A DNA stretch of 64,000 bases from Aquamicrobium zhengzhouense (GTDB lineage: Bacteria > Pseudomonadota > Alphaproteobacteria > Rhizobiales > Rhizobiaceae). Positions 43,886 through 54,327 of this stretch are shown in pieces. The stretch covers positions 62,001 through 126,000 of the forward strand of contig NZ_JADGMQ010000013.1 in NCBI RefSeq assembly GCF_016124105.1. Direction: 5' to 3'. A program made the translations under genes and the position numbers. Under the pieces are notes generated by a model. That model was not told where the DNA came from. It saw only the letters and a program-made list of their open reading frames with translations, and searched no databases. The first letter of the stretch is position 1, and each line of letters starts with the position of its first letter.

Positions 43886-44485
43886 ATGTCTGGGCGCACA
43901 GCAAGCGTTTCCCGCAGCACCAAGGAGACCCAGATCTCCGTGTCGGTGGATCTCGACGGCAAGGGCCTTAACGAGATCTCGACGGGCGTTGGCTTCTTCG
44001 ACCATATGCTGAATCAGCTGTCGCGTCATTCTCTGATCGACATGAAGATCGACACCAAGGGCGATCTGCATATTGACGACCACCACACGGTCGAGGATAC
44101 CGGCATCGCCATCGGCCAGGCAATCTCCAAGGCGCTGGGCGAGCGCCGCGGCATCTGCCGCTATGCCTCGATTGACCTTGCCATGGACGAGACGCTCACC
44201 AGCGCGGCGATCGATGTCTCGGGCCGGCCCTTCCTCGTCTGGCATGTGGAATTTTCCGCACCCAAGATCGGCACGTTCGATACCGAGCTGGTGCGTGAAT
44301 TCTTCCAGGCGCTGGCGCAAAATGCGGGTATCACCCTGCACGTTCGCAACCAGTATGGCGTGAACAACCACCACATTGCGGAGACCTGCTTCAAGGCAGT
44401 GGCCCGCGCATTGCGGGCAGCAATCGAAGCAGATCCGCGTCAGGAAGGAGCGATCCCTTCGACCAAGGGAACGCTCAACGGGTAG
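43886..44485 (+). CDS. hisB: Imidazoleglycerol-phosphate dehydratase
   Basis: A 199-residue HisB with [39 protein letters not shown] and [19 protein letters not shown], the Mn-binding His clusters. It makes imidazoleacetol phosphate. The ATG at 43886 follows AGGTGA. First gene of the his operon. Confidence 0.97.
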   Translation: MSGRTASVSRSTKETQISVSVDLDGKGLNEISTGVGFFDHMLNQLSRHSLIDMKIDTKGDLHIDDHHTVEDTGIAIGQAISKALGERRGICRYASIDLAMDETLTSAAIDVSGRPFLVWHVEFSAPKIGTFDTELVREFFQALAQNAGITLHVRNQYGVNNHHIAETCFKAVARALRAAIEADPRQEGAIPSTKGTLNG

Positions 44486-44493
44486 GAGCCGCG

Positions 44494-44967
44494 ATGGCCA
44501 GCTATGTAGTGATGGAACCGCCAGTGCGCGATGGCGCGGAGAAGGCCATCCTCATACGGGACGGCTTCCACTTTCTGGCATTTGTCTTCCCCGTCTTCTG
44601 GCTGCTGTTCCACCGGCTGTGGCTTGAGGCGCTGGGTGTTTTGGCAGCAGCCCTCGCACTGGGCGCTGCCAGCTCCTATCTGGGCTACGATCCGCTGGCG
44701 ATCATTGCCTCTTTGGCATTGGGCATCTTCATCGGGCTTGAAGGGGCGGCGTTGAAAACGCATGCGCTTTCCCGCCGTGGCTGGCGTCATTGGGGCGTCG
44801 TCGAGGCAGAAACGCGCGATGATGCCGAAATTCGCTATCTTGCCTCGAATGAAGTTGTGGCGCAGGTCGAACCGGTTCTGGCATCGGCGGCGGTCAAACC
44901 CGTAAGAGGGTCTCCAGCGGGTGCTGTCCCGGCACTTGGAATGCTGGGCTATCCCGGAAGAGGCTGA
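44494..44967 (+). CDS. DUF2628 domain-containing membrane protein
   Basis: A 157-residue protein: a short cytoplasmic start (MEPPVRDGAEKAILIRDGFHFLAFVFPVFWLLFHRLW), about three membrane helices between residues 27 and 92, and a cytoplasmic tail. The DUF2628 family is unassigned. It is regularly found inside the rhizobial his operon; it starts 8 bases after hisB and ends 2 bases before hisH. Confidence 0.87.
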   Translation: MASYVVMEPPVRDGAEKAILIRDGFHFLAFVFPVFWLLFHRLWLEALGVLAAALALGAASSYLGYDPLAIIASLALGIFIGLEGAALKTHALSRRGWRHWGVVEAETRDDAEIRYLASNEVVAQVEPVLASAAVKPVRGSPAGAVPALGMLGYPGRG

Positions 44968-44969
44968 TA

Positions 44970-45620
44970 ATGCGCGTTGCACTTATAGATTACGGATCGG
45001 GCAACCTCCGTTCCGCGCTCAACGCCTTTCAGCGTGCTTCACGTGAATCAGGCATCGCCGCCGACATCGAACTCACCGGGCATGCCGAGCGTGTGCTCAG
45101 CGCGGACCGGATCGTGCTTCCCGGAGTGGGTGCCTATGCAGATTGCCGCGCAGGCCTCGACGCTGTGCCTGGCATGGTTGAAGCGCTGCGTGAAGTGGTC
45201 GAAATCAAGGCCCGACCCTTCTTCGGTATCTGCGTCGGCATGCAGTTGATGTCCTCGCGCGGGCTTGAGAAGACCGTGACCGAGGGTCTTGGCTGGATTG
45301 AGGGGGACGTTAGGGCGATGGTTCCCACGGATCCATCGCTGAAGATCCCGCAGATCGGCTGGAACACGATTCACGTGAAACAGGATCATCCTCTCTTTGC
45401 CGGAATAAGAACCGGCGATGATGGCCTGCACGCCTATTTCGTCCATTCCTATCATCTAGATGCGAAGCGACAGGACGACGTGATTTCGACCACCAATTAC
45501 GGTGGCCAGGTCACGGCTGCTGTCGCTCGCGAGAACATGGCTGGAACGCAGTTCCATCCAGAAAAAAGTCAGGCACTCGGCCTGGCTCTCATTGCCAATT
45601 TCCTGAGGTGGAAGCCGTGA
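44970..45620 (+). CDS. hisH: Imidazole glycerol phosphate synthase subunit HisH
   Basis: A 216-residue glutamine amidotransferase: [29 protein letters not shown], the nucleophile Cys in [12 protein letters not shown], and the His/Glu pair in [13 protein letters not shown]. It supplies ammonia to HisF. Two parS-like palindromes lie inside the gene. It overlaps hisA by GTGA. Confidence 0.96.
   Translation: MRVALIDYGSGNLRSALNAFQRASRESGIAADIELTGHAERVLSADRIVLPGVGAYADCRAGLDAVPGMVEALREVVEIKARPFFGICVGMQLMSSRGLEKTVTEGLGWIEGDVRAMVPTDPSLKIPQIGWNTIHVKQDHPLFAGIRTGDDGLHAYFVHSYHLDAKRQDDVISTTNYGGQVTAAVARENMAGTQFHPEKSQALGLALIANFLRWKP
45035..45050. promoter_or_regulatory. parS-like site inside hisH (first)
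   Basis: TGCTTCACGTGAATCA, 14 of 16 positions of the parS consensus, 13 kb from oriC on the side away from parAB. Confidence 0.6.
45367..45382. promoter_or_regulatory. parS-like site inside hisH (second)
   Basis: CGATTCACGTGAAACA, 14 of 16 positions of the parS consensus, 332 bases from the first. Confidence 0.6.
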
Positions 45621-46354
45621 TCCTTTTCCCCGCCATTGATCTTAAGGAAGGTCGTTGCGTACGCCTGAAACTCGGCGAGATGTCGAGTGCGACTGTCTAC
45701 AACGAAGACCCGGGCGCGCAGGCTGCAGCGTTTGAAGCTCAGGGCTTCGAATGGCTGCATGTTGTTGATCTCGACGGCGCTTTTGCCGGTGAAAGCCGCA
45801 ATGGCGACGCCGTGGAAGCCATTTTGAAGTCCACCAAAAACCCGGTGCAGCTGGGCGGTGGCATCCGCAATATGGGGCACATCGAGGCCTGGCTCGACAA
45901 GGGGCTTGCCCGCGTCATCCTCGGCACCATTGCCGTGCGCGATCCGCAGCTGGTTATCGAGGCCTGCAAGGCATTTCCCGGTAAGGTCGCGGTGGGCATC
46001 GATGCGCGCGGCGGCAAGGTTGCGGTTGAAGGCTGGGCGGAAGAATCCGAACTTGGCGCGATCGAGCTTGCGAAAAAGTTCGAAGGAGCTGGCGTTGCAG
46101 CGATCATCTACACCGATATCGACCGCGATGGCGTCCTTGCCGGCATCAATTGGGATTCAACCATCGAGATGGCCCGTGCAGTCAGCATCCCGGTGATTGC
46201 ATCAGGCGGTCTTGCCTCCATGGCCGACATTGAACGTATGATAAAGCCTGACGCAGCCATTCTTGAGGGTGCAATTTCCGGACGAGCGCTTTATGACGGC
46301 CGCATCGATCCGGCAGAAGCGCTCGCAGTCCTGCGCAAGGGAGCACAAGCATGA
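45617..46354 (+). CDS. hisA: Phosphoribosylformimino-5-aminoimidazole carboxamide ribotide isomerase
   Basis: A 245-residue TIM barrel: [17 protein letters not shown] with catalytic Asp, [20 protein letters not shown], and [12 protein letters not shown] with the second Asp. The GTG at 45617 overlaps the hisH stop and has GAGGTGG upstream; another in-frame GTG at 45608 is less likely. Confidence 0.96.
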   Translation: MILFPAIDLKEGRCVRLKLGEMSSATVYNEDPGAQAAAFEAQGFEWLHVVDLDGAFAGESRNGDAVEAILKSTKNPVQLGGGIRNMGHIEAWLDKGLARVILGTIAVRDPQLVIEACKAFPGKVAVGIDARGGKVAVEGWAEESELGAIELAKKFEGAGVAAIIYTDIDRDGVLAGINWDSTIEMARAVSIPVIASGGLASMADIERMIKPDAAILEGAISGRALYDGRIDPAEALAVLRKGAQA

Positions 46355-47136
46355 CCCTCAAGGCCCGCATCATCCCCTGTCTGGACGTCAAGGACGGCCG
46401 GGTCGTCAAGGGCGTCAACTTCGTCGATCTGATTGATGCAGGTGATCCGGTCGAGGCCGCGCGCGCCTATGATGCAGCAGGGGCCGATGAACTGTGCTTC
46501 CTCGACATCACCGCGTCGTCCGATAATCGGGAGACGATTGTCGATATCGTTGCCCGCACGGCCGAGCATTGCTTCATGCCGCTGACCGTCGGTGGTGGCG
46601 TTCGCCAGGTCGCCGATATCCGCAAGCTTCTGCTTGCGGGGGCTGACAAGGTTTCGATCAACACCGCCGCTGTCAACAATCCCGACTTCGTTTCTGAAGC
46701 AGCCGACAAGTTCGGCAATCAGTGCATCGTCGTTGCTATCGACGCCAAGAAGGTCTCGGGTGAGGGCGAACAGGATCGCTGGGAGATCTTCACCCATGGC
46801 GGACGCAACGCGACGGGTCTCGATGCGGTGGAATTTGCGGTCGACATGGTTAAGCGTGGCGCTGGCGAGATCTTGCTGACCTCGATGGACCGTGACGGCA
46901 CCAAGGCAGGTTACGACATCCCGCTGACGCGCGCGGTCGCGGATGCTGTCTCCGTGCCTGTCATTGCCTCAGGTGGCGTTGGAAATCTCGATCATCTCGT
47001 CGAGGGCGTCCGCGACGGTCATGCTGCCGCCGTTCTGGCTGCTTCCATTTTCCACTTTGGCACCTACACCATTGCGCAGGCCAAGGAGCACATGGCAAAA
47101 GCTGGTCTTGCCATGCGGCTCGACCCCACGGCCTGA
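46351..47136 (+). CDS. hisF: Imidazole glycerol phosphate synthase subunit HisF
   Basis: A 261-residue cyclase barrel with [41 protein letters not shown] and [15 protein letters not shown]; the two catalytic Asp are in CLDVK and TSMDRDG. Translationally coupled to hisA (ATGA). Confidence 0.97.
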   Translation: MTLKARIIPCLDVKDGRVVKGVNFVDLIDAGDPVEAARAYDAAGADELCFLDITASSDNRETIVDIVARTAEHCFMPLTVGGGVRQVADIRKLLLAGADKVSINTAAVNNPDFVSEAADKFGNQCIVVAIDAKKVSGEGEQDRWEIFTHGGRNATGLDAVEFAVDMVKRGAGEILLTSMDRDGTKAGYDIPLTRAVADAVSVPVIASGGVGNLDHLVEGVRDGHAAAVLAASIFHFGTYTIAQAKEHMAKAGLAMRLDPTA

Positions 47137-47145
47137 GGAGAAGCC

Positions 47146-47469
47146 ATGTCCGAGTTTACGCTCTCCGAGCTTGAACGGATCGTCGCTGAGCGCGGCCGTT
47201 CGGGTGATGCCAATTCATGGACGGCCAAGCTTTTCGCCAAGGGTGTCGACAAGGCAGCCCAGAAGCTCGGCGAAGAGGCGGTGGAGACAGTCATCGCTGC
47301 GGTGCGCGGCGATCGGGCTGGTGTCGTCAGTGAATCCGCCGATCTTCTTTATCATCTGATGGTTACGCTCGCTCTTGCCGATGTCCCTCTGGACGAGGTG
47401 ATGGGCGAGTTGCAAAGGCGGACTGGCCAGTCCGGCATTGCTGAAAAAGCCGCACGTAGCGCTGACTAG
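47146..47469 (+). CDS. hisE: Phosphoribosyl-ATP pyrophosphatase
   Basis: A 107-residue His[44 protein letters not shown] and [15 protein letters not shown], the MazG-like metal-binding helices. Stand-alone, not fused to HisI, which is absent here. RBS GAGGAG. Confidence 0.95.
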   Translation: MSEFTLSELERIVAERGRSGDANSWTAKLFAKGVDKAAQKLGEEAVETVIAAVRGDRAGVVSESADLLYHLMVTLALADVPLDEVMGELQRRTGQSGIAEKAARSAD

Positions 47470-47481
47470 CCGAGAGGCCCC

Positions 47482-48453
47482 ATGTCGATCGCCCTGGACC
47501 ATCTCGTCGCCAGCGAGAAATATTCACCCTATCGCTTGTTCACGGCAGAGCGATGGGCGGAATTTCGCGCTGACACTCCGCTAACTTTGAGTGAAGACGA
47601 AGTCCGGCGGCTGCGTTCGCTGAACGACCCGATCGATCTGGACGAGGTGCGGCGGATCTACCTGTCCGTGTCTCGTCTGCTTTACGCGCATGTCGAGGCA
47701 ACGCTTCAGCTTTACCGCCAGCGACAGGTCTTCTTCGGTGCAAATGGCTCAGTGAAGACGCCCTTCATCATCGGCATCGCCGGATCGGTCGCGGTCGGCA
47801 AGTCGACAACGGCCCGTGTTCTGAAGGAGCTTTTGCAGCGCTGGCCATCCAGCCCAAAGGTGGATCTCGTCACGACAGACGGCTTCCTCTTGCCCAACGA
47901 TGTGCTGCGTCGCGAGAACCTGATGGAGCGCAAGGGCTTTCCGGAAAGCTACGATGTCGGCGCGCTTTTGCGTTTCCTGTCCGCCATCAAGTCAGGTGAG
48001 CGGGATGTGAAGGCACCCATCTACTCGCACCTGACCTACGACGTTCTGCCAGGCGAATATGTCACCATCGACCGCCCGGATATCCTCGTGTTCGAAGGCA
48101 TTAACGTGCTTCAGACACGCGAACTTCCCAAGGACGGCAAGTTCGTTCCATTTATCTCGGATTTCTTCGATTTCTCGATCTATATCGATGCGCCCGAGGA
48201 TCTCATCCATCAATGGTACATCGACCGTTTCATGCGCCTGCGTGAAACCGCGTTCCAGAACCCCGAATCCTTCTTCCATCGCTATTCGCAACTGTCGCAG
48301 GATGCGGCGCTGGCGATTGCCGAAAGCCTTTGGGCAAACATCAATCTGAAGAACCTGCGCGAGAACATTCTCCCGACGCGACCACGTGCAGATCTGGTGC
48401 TTCGAAAAGGCGCCGATCATCTGATCGAGGAAGTGGCACTGCGCAAGCTTTAG
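47482..48453 (+). CDS. coaA: Pantothenate kinase type I
   Basis: A 323-residue Coa[15 protein letters not shown]-loop [17 protein letters not shown] at about residue 95, [25 protein letters not shown], and the [12 protein letters not shown] loop. It phosphorylates pantothenate, the first step of CoA synthesis. Its stop lies in a hairpin shared with the convergent alkB. A rhizobial his operon ending in coaA is usual. Confidence 0.96.
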   Translation: MSIALDHLVASEKYSPYRLFTAERWAEFRADTPLTLSEDEVRRLRSLNDPIDLDEVRRIYLSVSRLLYAHVEATLQLYRQRQVFFGANGSVKTPFIIGIAGSVAVGKSTTARVLKELLQRWPSSPKVDLVTTDGFLLPNDVLRRENLMERKGFPESYDVGALLRFLSAIKSGERDVKAPIYSHLTYDVLPGEYVTIDRPDILVFEGINVLQTRELPKDGKFVPFISDFFDFSIYIDAPEDLIHQWYIDRFMRLRETAFQNPESFFHRYSQLSQDAALAIAESLWANINLKNLRENILPTRPRADLVLRKGADHLIEEVALRKL

Positions 48454-48460
48454 CTTGCGC
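48441..48460. terminator. Hairpin over the coaA stop codon
   Basis: An 8-bp inverted repeat, GCGCAAGC / GCTTGCGC, with a 4-base loop, between convergent coaA and alkB. No clear T-run on the plus strand. Confidence 0.4.
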
Positions 48461-48461
48461 C

Positions 48462-49085
48462 TTACGCCTTGGGTGGCGTCACTCGCCTCAGCGTCAGATT
48501 GATCCTGCCGCCGTTCTTGAGCAGCGTTGATGTCGTCGGGTAGATGCGGTCGACGCCGTGGAAAGCCAGACGGCCTTCATTGCCCAGGACGACAATGTCG
48601 CCGCTCCGGAGACGGAAGGAGACGGTGCGCCCGGAACGTGTGTTCTCGCCAACCCGGAACAGACAATCATCTCCGAGCGAGATCGAGACGACCGGTGCCG
48701 ACAGATCCTCTTCGTCACGATCCTGATGAAGGCCCATCTTCGCGCCCACCTCATAAAAATTGACGAGGCACGCTTCGGGTTCGTGCGGGTACTGGGAGAT
48801 TTCCTGCCACAAATCCAGCGGGGTCTGCGGGATCGTTGGCCATGGCTGATCGGTGAGTGGATGGTGAGGCTGATAGCGATAACCGCCAATCTTGTCGGTC
48901 ACCCAGCCCAACGTTCCGCAATTGGTCATGCGCACGCTGAGCGGTTTTCCGGTGCGCGGCATGGTGGGGACGTAAAGCGGCGCCGCTTTGACGACTGCAC
49001 GCACCTCTTCCAGCAATGCCTCCTGGGCCTTCCGGTCCAGATAGCCGGGTATGTGGCGCACGCCGCGTGGCAGAACCTGCACCAT
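48462..49085 (-). CDS. alkB: DNA oxidative demethylase AlkB
   Basis: A 207-residue Fe(II)/2-oxoglutarate dioxygenase: MTNCGTLGWVTDKIGGYRYQ, the metal triad in GLHQDRDE (HxD) and LAFHGVDRIYP (distal His), and the 2-oxoglutarate-binding Arg in RINLTLRR. It repairs 1-methyladenine and 3-methylcytosine. No ada gene is nearby. Convergent with coaA. Confidence 0.94.
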   Translation of the reverse strand: MVQVLPRGVRHIPGYLDRKAQEALLEEVRAVVKAAPLYVPTMPRTGKPLSVRMTNCGTLGWVTDKIGGYRYQPHHPLTDQPWPTIPQTPLDLWQEISQYPHEPEACLVNFYEVGAKMGLHQDRDEEDLSAPVVSISLGDDCLFRVGENTRSGRTVSFRLRSGDIVVLGNEGRLAFHGVDRIYPTTSTLLKNGGRINLTLRRVTPPKA

Positions 49086-49143
49086 GATTGCGCCTCGAAA
49101 TCATGCGCCCGGTCACACAGGTGAGGCGGGCGCAGTTTGATAT

Positions 49144-49602
49144 CTAGTCGAGGGCCGGAATGCGCAGCACCTGGCCGGGATAGATCTTGTCCGGGTGCGA
49201 CAGCATCGGCTTGTTCGCCTCGAAGATCACATCGTGCTTGGCACCCTTGCCCTTGCCATAGTGAGCTTCGGCGATCTTCCAGAGATTGTCGCCCTTCTTG
49301 ACCGTGTAGAAGACAGGCTCCTTCTCGGCCTTGTCCGGCGCATCGTCTACCTCGACCGCAGTCTCGACCTCGGCGATGCCCAGCGTGTTGCCAACAGCAA
49401 CGATGGCTTTTTCAAGCGTCGCCTGATCTGCGACCTTGCCCTTCAACACAGCCTTGTTGCCGACGATCTCGACTTTGACGTCATCGGTGCCGAGATTGTG
49501 GGATGCAAGTTCCTTCTCGATCGCTTCGACCTTGGGCTCTTCCTCATCGTCACCGAAACCGAGCTTTTTGCCGATTGATTTCGCGAAACTAAACAGACCC
49601 AT
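49144..49602 (-). CDS. BON and LysM domain protein (Kbp/YgaU type)
   Basis: A 152-residue protein without signal peptide: start GLFSFAKSIGKKLGFGDDEEEP, BON domain (about 25-90), LysM domain (about 98-150, FYTVKKGDNLWKIAEAHYGKG ... IYPGQVLRIPAL). E. coli Kbp binds potassium in the cytoplasm; LysM may otherwise bind peptidoglycan. Transcribed alone, downstream of arfB. Confidence 0.9.
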   Translation of the reverse strand: MGLFSFAKSIGKKLGFGDDEEEPKVEAIEKELASHNLGTDDVKVEIVGNKAVLKGKVADQATLEKAIVAVGNTLGIAEVETAVEVDDAPDKAEKEPVFYTVKKGDNLWKIAEAHYGKGKGAKHDVIFEANKPMLSHPDKIYPGQVLRIPALD

Positions 49603-49685
49603 TCCGCCTCTCCTTGCGTTGGTCGTTGAAAACTGTTCGCCCCATCACCTTTCTTGCACCGGAAGATGCAAATGGGAAGCGCCAA

Positions 49686-50117
49686 TCAATCGTGCGAAAC
49701 CTTGCCCCGCATCTTCTTGATGTTGGCCCGACCTGCCTTTTCTTTCAGGCGGCGTTCAATTGCGCCTTTCGACGGCTTGGTTTTCTTGCGCGGTTTGGGA
49801 GGTGGTTCGGCAGCCTTTGCAAGAAGTTCGAGCAGCCTGTCGCGTGCATCGGAACGGTTCTGCTCCTGGGTGCGGAAGCGTGAGGCCTCGATCACGATCA
49901 CGCCTTCCTTGGTCGCGCGATATCCGGCGAACTTGATCGCCCGCTCGCGCACGCGTTCAGAAAGTCCGGGGGAGGAGGCAGCATCGAAGCGAAGCTGCAC
50001 AGCGGTCGCAACCTTGTTGACGTTTTGACCGCCGGGACCGGACGAGCGGATGAAATTCTCGATCAGCTCGTCTTCGCCGATGACAGCTCCGGGACCGATC
50101 CTGATCATTTTCTCCAT
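49686..50117 (-). CDS. arfB: Alternative ribosome-rescue factor ArfB
   Basis: A 143-residue peptidyl-tRNA hydrolase with the GGQ motif in FIRSSGPGGQNVNKVATAVQLRF and a basic C-terminal tail (KPRKKTKPSKGAIERRLKEK...RGKVSHD) that probes the mRNA channel. It frees stalled ribosomes. The ATG at 50117 is preferred over a TTG at 50126. A long inverted repeat sits immediately upstream (50130-50175). Confidence 0.92.
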   Translation of the reverse strand: MEKMIRIGPGAVIGEDELIENFIRSSGPGGQNVNKVATAVQLRFDAASSPGLSERVRERAIKFAGYRATKEGVIVIEASRFRTQEQNRSDARDRLLELLAKAAEPPPKPRKKTKPSKGAIERRLKEKAGRANIKKMRGKVSHD

Positions 50118-50129
50118 GAAGAACAAGGT

Positions 50130-50175
50130 CCTTGCGCCGCCTTTTCCGACCTACATAGGACGGTGCGGCGCAAGG
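50130..50175 (-). promoter_or_regulatory. Inverted repeat in the arfB leader
   Basis: A perfect 11-bp stem (CCTTGCGCCGC / GCGGCGCAAGG) with a 24-base loop ending 12 bases before the arfB ATG. The stem includes part of AAGGAC, the likely ribosome binding site, so it may hide it; it could also be a weak terminator of the upstream chemoreceptor gene. Confidence 0.4.
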
Positions 50176-50211
50176 TGAAACCCGTCATGGACGCCCAGGG
50201 GCGAAGAGTTT

Positions 50212-52455
50212 CTAAAACTCTTCCCATTCTTCCTGGTCTGGGGCGAGCAGCGCTGCAGCGCTCGTTCCGGCATTGACGACTGCACGGGGTGCTGAAGAAG
50301 CAAGCGTCATTTCGCTTGCGTAACGACCATCATTCGCCGGCTTCGCGTTGTCGAACGTAGCCGCTGACCGGTTCCGCGTGCGATCGGCTTCCAGCTTGAA
50401 CTGTTCGAGTAGATTTTGCAGCGATGCCGCTTCGGTTGCCAGCTTGTGGCTGGCAGCCGTGGTTTCCTCAACCATAGCCGCGTTCTGCTGCGTGCCTTGG
50501 TCGATCCGGTTTACGGCGATGTTGATTTCGGTCAGGCCCGTAGCCTGCTCACGTGCTGCCTCGACGATTGCCGCAACGTTGATGCTGATCTCCTGAACTT
50601 CCGAAACGATGGTTTCCAGCGCCTTGCCAGCTTCGCCGACCAGAGAGACACCGGAGCGTACATGCACGCCGGAAGCGCTGATGAGCGTGTTGATCTCCTT
50701 GGCGGCATTTGCCGAACGCTGGGCAAGTTCGCGAACTTCCTGGGCGACGACGGCAAAGCCGCGTCCTGCATCGCCTGCTCTCGCCGCCTCGATCCCCGCA
50801 TTGAGAGCAAGCAGGCTGATCTGGAAGGCGATCTCATCGATTACGCCGATAATGTTGCCGATCTGATCAGAGGATTCTGCAATCCGGTCCATCGCCATGA
50901 TCGCATCCTGGACGATGACGCCCGAACGCTCGGCGCCCTCGCGGGTGTGGTTGACCAGCATGCCGGCTTCTTCAGCCCGGCGGCTGGAGTCACGGACCGT
51001 TGCCACCATCTGTTCGAGCGCGGCAGCGGTTTCCTCGACAGATGCAGCCTGCTGTTCGGTGCGGGTCGAAAGATCATCAGCTGCCTGGCGAATTTCATCT
51101 GACCCGGCGTGGATGGCTGTTGCATTCATGCCCACCTCGGCAAGTGCCGCGTTGAGCCGTGCAACTGAATTATTGAAGTCGTGGCGCAGCTTTTCCAGCG
51201 AGGCCGTGAACGGTTCGTCGATGCTCTGTGCAACGTCTCCCTCCGCGAGCTTGGCAAGGCCATCGGCCAGACGATCGACCGCCTCCTGCAACTGGCGCGC
51301 CTGCTCGGCCTTCTCCTCATTCTCGCGCGCTTCGCGTTCCATTGCTGCGCGCTGACGCTGTTCTTCCGCTTGCCGCTCCTCCTGCACCCGACGGACCGTG
51401 TTTTCGCGGAAGAGTTCGAAGGCGGTCGCGATCTCGCCAATCTCGTCACGACGGCCGAGACCCGGAACCTGGATATCCAGAGCACCGTCGGCAAGCTCGC
51501 GCATCGATCGTGCCGTCTGCGTGATGGGGCGCGCAACCGAGCGCCATGCCAGCAGGCCGCCAAGCGCGATCAGCACCAGAAGGCCAGCGATGACCGCGAA
51601 CACGACCTGCTGGATCGTCGTCGACATTTCCAATTTCTGTGCCGCGACCTCTTCCTGGATCGCCGCAACCTCGCCGTGGATCTTGGTAAAGATCGGCTGC
51701 AGTTTCGCGTACGTGTCCGCGACATCCTTCTGGTACTGCACGATCAGCGTCGCCTCGCGGGCAAACTGCCTGAAGGTCAGCTCGTACTTGTCCAGCAGCA
51801 GCATCGTCGATTCATAGCGCTCCGCGCCACCGAACACGCCTTGCGGACGCTGGCGAAGACCCTGAATTGCATCCTTGATCGCGTCCTCATTGCCCTTGGT
51901 GGGCGTCAGAATGAAGTTACGCTCAGCAAGGAAAATCTGGGCGGCATCGAGCCGTAGCTGCGTCAGCGGGACCCTTGCGAGATCCTCGGCCAGGGCCGCG
52001 CCTGCGGTGCGCAGAGCAAGCTGCAATCCTAGCGCCGAGTTGAGGCCAAGCCGCTGGCTGGTTGACGCGGCAATTGCAAACGCAGATTCATAATCCCGGA
52101 AAACCTCCGTCAGCTGACCGGCTTCCGGCAGGTCGCGATGCGCATTGCTCTCAATGATCGCTTCGATCTGCTCGATCTTGCCGTTGAGCTCTTCGATCTT
52201 TCTGGCGTGGGCCGTCAGCGCTAGTTCCTGTTTGTTGAGGAAGAAATCCTTTTCCAGGATCTGAAGCTGAGCGAAATCCCTCTCAAGCTCTTCGCTCAAG
52301 CGGCCGGTTTCCTGCGCCTCCGCCTCGGTCTGTTCGAGTGCACTGAGCACGGAGCGTTCATAAATGAACATTCCTGTCACGGCGAGCATGCCGATGACCC
52401 CGGCGAGCGCGATGAGAGCGATGCGATGGGAAATTCGAAGAGATGGCAGCTTCAT
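50212..52455 (-). CDS. Methyl-accepting chemotaxis protein
   Basis: A 747-residue transducer. TM1 at about residues 8-30; a periplasmic helical bundle with long charged helices; TM2 at about 285-305; HAMP; a cytoplasmic signalling domain with the hairpin tip near residue 562 ([29 protein letters not shown]). The protein ends EEWEEF, an xWxxF-type CheR/CheB tether. The ATG at 52455 puts TM1 next to the start; an upstream M at 52557 lacks support. No other chemotaxis gene is in the window, and the ligand is unknown. Confidence 0.93.
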   Translation of the reverse strand: MKLPSLRISHRIALIALAGVIGMLAVTGMFIYERSVLSALEQTEAEAQETGRLSEELERDFAQLQILEKDFFLNKQELALTAHARKIEELNGKIEQIEAIIESNAHRDLPEAGQLTEVFRDYESAFAIAASTSQRLGLNSALGLQLALRTAGAALAEDLARVPLTQLRLDAAQIFLAERNFILTPTKGNEDAIKDAIQGLRQRPQGVFGGAERYESTMLLLDKYELTFRQFAREATLIVQYQKDVADTYAKLQPIFTKIHGEVAAIQEEVAAQKLEMSTTIQQVVFAVIAGLLVLIALGGLLAWRSVARPITQTARSMRELADGALDIQVPGLGRRDEIGEIATAFELFRENTVRRVQEERQAEEQRQRAAMEREARENEEKAEQARQLQEAVDRLADGLAKLAEGDVAQSIDEPFTASLEKLRHDFNNSVARLNAALAEVGMNATAIHAGSDEIRQAADDLSTRTEQQAASVEETAAALEQMVATVRDSSRRAEEAGMLVNHTREGAERSGVIVQDAIMAMDRIAESSDQIGNIIGVIDEIAFQISLLALNAGIEAARAGDAGRGFAVVAQEVRELAQRSANAAKEINTLISASGVHVRSGVSLVGEAGKALETIVSEVQEISINVAAIVEAAREQATGLTEINIAVNRIDQGTQQNAAMVEETTAASHKLATEAASLQNLLEQFKLEADRTRNRSAATFDNAKPANDGRYASEMTLASSAPRAVVNAGTSAAALLAPDQEEWEEF

Positions 52456-52661
52456 TGAGGGAAACTCACGACGCACACACCGCCTCGTTCGTCGGGGCGG
52501 CCGCGCATTGGAAATGCTGAACATGAAATGCCGCGTTGGCTGAGGGACCGACATCATGTCACTCGCCGAAGCAATTCCCCCAACGTCAGACGTGAGCCAT
52601 ATGTCTTAATACAGACTTAACAGCTCGCCACAGGTGTAAGTTCAGAGCAAAGTTCCCCGAA

Positions 52662-52691
52662 AAAATAAAGGCCCGGCAAATACCGGGCCTT
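52662..52691 (-). terminator. Terminator after pckA
   Basis: A 9-bp stem (AAGGCCCGG / CCGGGCCTT) with a 6-base loop; on the minus strand it is followed by TTATTTTTT. Confidence 0.88.
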
Positions 52692-52716
52692 CATCGATTA
52701 GCATGAGCTAAATTCT

Positions 52717-54327
52717 TTACTCAGCGGCCTCGATGATCCGCGGGGCTGCTTCAAGTGTGTTGGCGTCTACATGAGCCTCGTACTTGGCGAAGTTGTCGAT
52801 GAACATGCCGACGAGCTTACGAGCCTGATTGTCATAAGCCGGCTTGTCAGCCCAGGTCGAACGTGGATCCAGGATAGCGCCATCGAGGCCCGGCACTGAA
52901 ACCGGCACTTCGAAGCCGAAGTTCTCGTCAATGCGGAACTCGGCATTGTTCAGCGAGCCGTCGAGAGCTGCAGTCAGAAGCGCGCGCGTCGCCTTGATCG
53001 GCATGCGCTGTCCGACGCCATAGGCACCGCCGGTCCAGCCGGTGTTGACTAGCCAGCAGGTCACGCCATGCTGAGCGATCAGGTCACGCAGCAGATTGCC
53101 GTACTCGGACGGGTGACGAGGCATGAAAGGAGCGCCGAAGCAGGTCGAGAAGGTTGCTTCCGGCTCGGTGACGCCCTTTTCGGTCCCCGCGACTTTCGCC
53201 GTGTAGCCCGAAAGGAAATGGTACATTGCCTGCGCCGGGGTCAGGCGGGCAATGGGAGGCATCACGCCAAAGGCATCAGCGGTGAGCATGATGATGTTCT
53301 TCGGGTGACCTGCCTGGCCGGTCTCGCTGGCGTTCGGGATGAAATCCAGCGGATAGGCGCAGCGCGTGTTTTCCGTCAGCGAGCCATCGTCGAAGTCCGG
53401 AACGCGGCCCTCATCCAGCACGACGTTCTCAAGAACGGTGCCGAAGCGGCGTGTGGTCGCGAAGATCTCTGGCTCGGCTTCTGCCGACAGCTTGATAGTC
53501 TTTGCGTAGCAGCCGCCTTCAAAGTTGAAGATGCCGTCTTCGCCCCAGCCGTGCTCATCGTCGCCGATCAGCGTCCGCTTTGGATCCGCGGACAAGGTGG
53601 TCTTGCCGGTGCCCGAAAGACCGAAGAACACGGCGGCATCGCCGTCCGGGCCGACATTTGCCGAGCAATGCATCGGCATGACGCCCTTTGCCGGCAGCAG
53701 GTAGTTGAGTGCGGTGAAGACTGACTTCTTCATTTCGCCGGCATAGGAAGTGCCGCCGATGAGGACGAGCATGCGCGAGAAGTCGATGGCAATGACGGTC
53801 TCGGTGCGGCAGCCGTGGCGGGCCGGATCTGCCTTGAACGAGGGAAGATCAATGATCGTCATCTTCTGTTGGAACGACGCCAGCTCTTCGCGCGCCGGAC
53901 GGATCAGAAGATTGCGAATGAACATCGAGTGCCACGCATATTCGGTGACCACCCGGGTAGGCAGGCTGTTAGCCTCGTCTGCACCGCCAACCAGATCCTG
54001 AACGTAAAGGTCCAGACCCCGCGCGTGGGCGATAAAGTCCTCGTAGAGCGCCTGGAAGTGCTCCGGGCTCATCGGCTTGTTGTTGTCCCACCAGACCTGC
54101 GCCTCGGTGGAAGGGTCGCGAACAACAAACTTGTCCTTCGGCGAGCGGCCGGTGTGCTGGCCGGTATAAGCGACAAGCGCGCCGTGAGCCGTCAGCTTGG
54201 CTTCGTTGCGACGCAGTGCGTGCTCCACCAACTCTGCAGGGCCAAGATTGTAATGAACTTTACCCGAAGTTTTCAGACCGCAGGTTTCAATCCCGTTTCC
54301 GGGATTGCGTAGGCCAATTTCCGTCAT
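52717..54327 (-). CDS. pckA: Phosphoenolpyruvate carboxykinase (ATP)
   Basis: A 536-residue Pck[22 protein letters not shown], the P-loop [37 protein letters not shown], and [26 protein letters not shown]. It converts oxaloacetate to phosphoenolpyruvate for gluconeogenesis on organic acids. The start at MTEIGLRNP is the family start. It is divergent from chvI, as in most rhizobia. Confidence 0.97.
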   Translation of the reverse strand: MTEIGLRNPGNGIETCGLKTSGKVHYNLGPAELVEHALRRNEAKLTAHGALVAYTGQHTGRSPKDKFVVRDPSTEAQVWWDNNKPMSPEHFQALYEDFIAHARGLDLYVQDLVGGADEANSLPTRVVTEYAWHSMFIRNLLIRPAREELASFQQKMTIIDLPSFKADPARHGCRTETVIAIDFSRMLVLIGGTSYAGEMKKSVFTALNYLLPAKGVMPMHCSANVGPDGDAAVFFGLSGTGKTTLSADPKRTLIGDDEHGWGEDGIFNFEGGCYAKTIKLSAEAEPEIFATTRRFGTVLENVVLDEGRVPDFDDGSLTENTRCAYPLDFIPNASETGQAGHPKNIIMLTADAFGVMPPIARLTPAQAMYHFLSGYTAKVAGTEKGVTEPEATFSTCFGAPFMPRHPSEYGNLLRDLIAQHGVTCWLVNTGWTGGAYGVGQRMPIKATRALLTAALDGSLNNAEFRIDENFGFEVPVSVPGLDGAILDPRSTWADKPAYDNQARKLVGMFIDNFAKYEAHVDANTLEAAPRIIEAAE

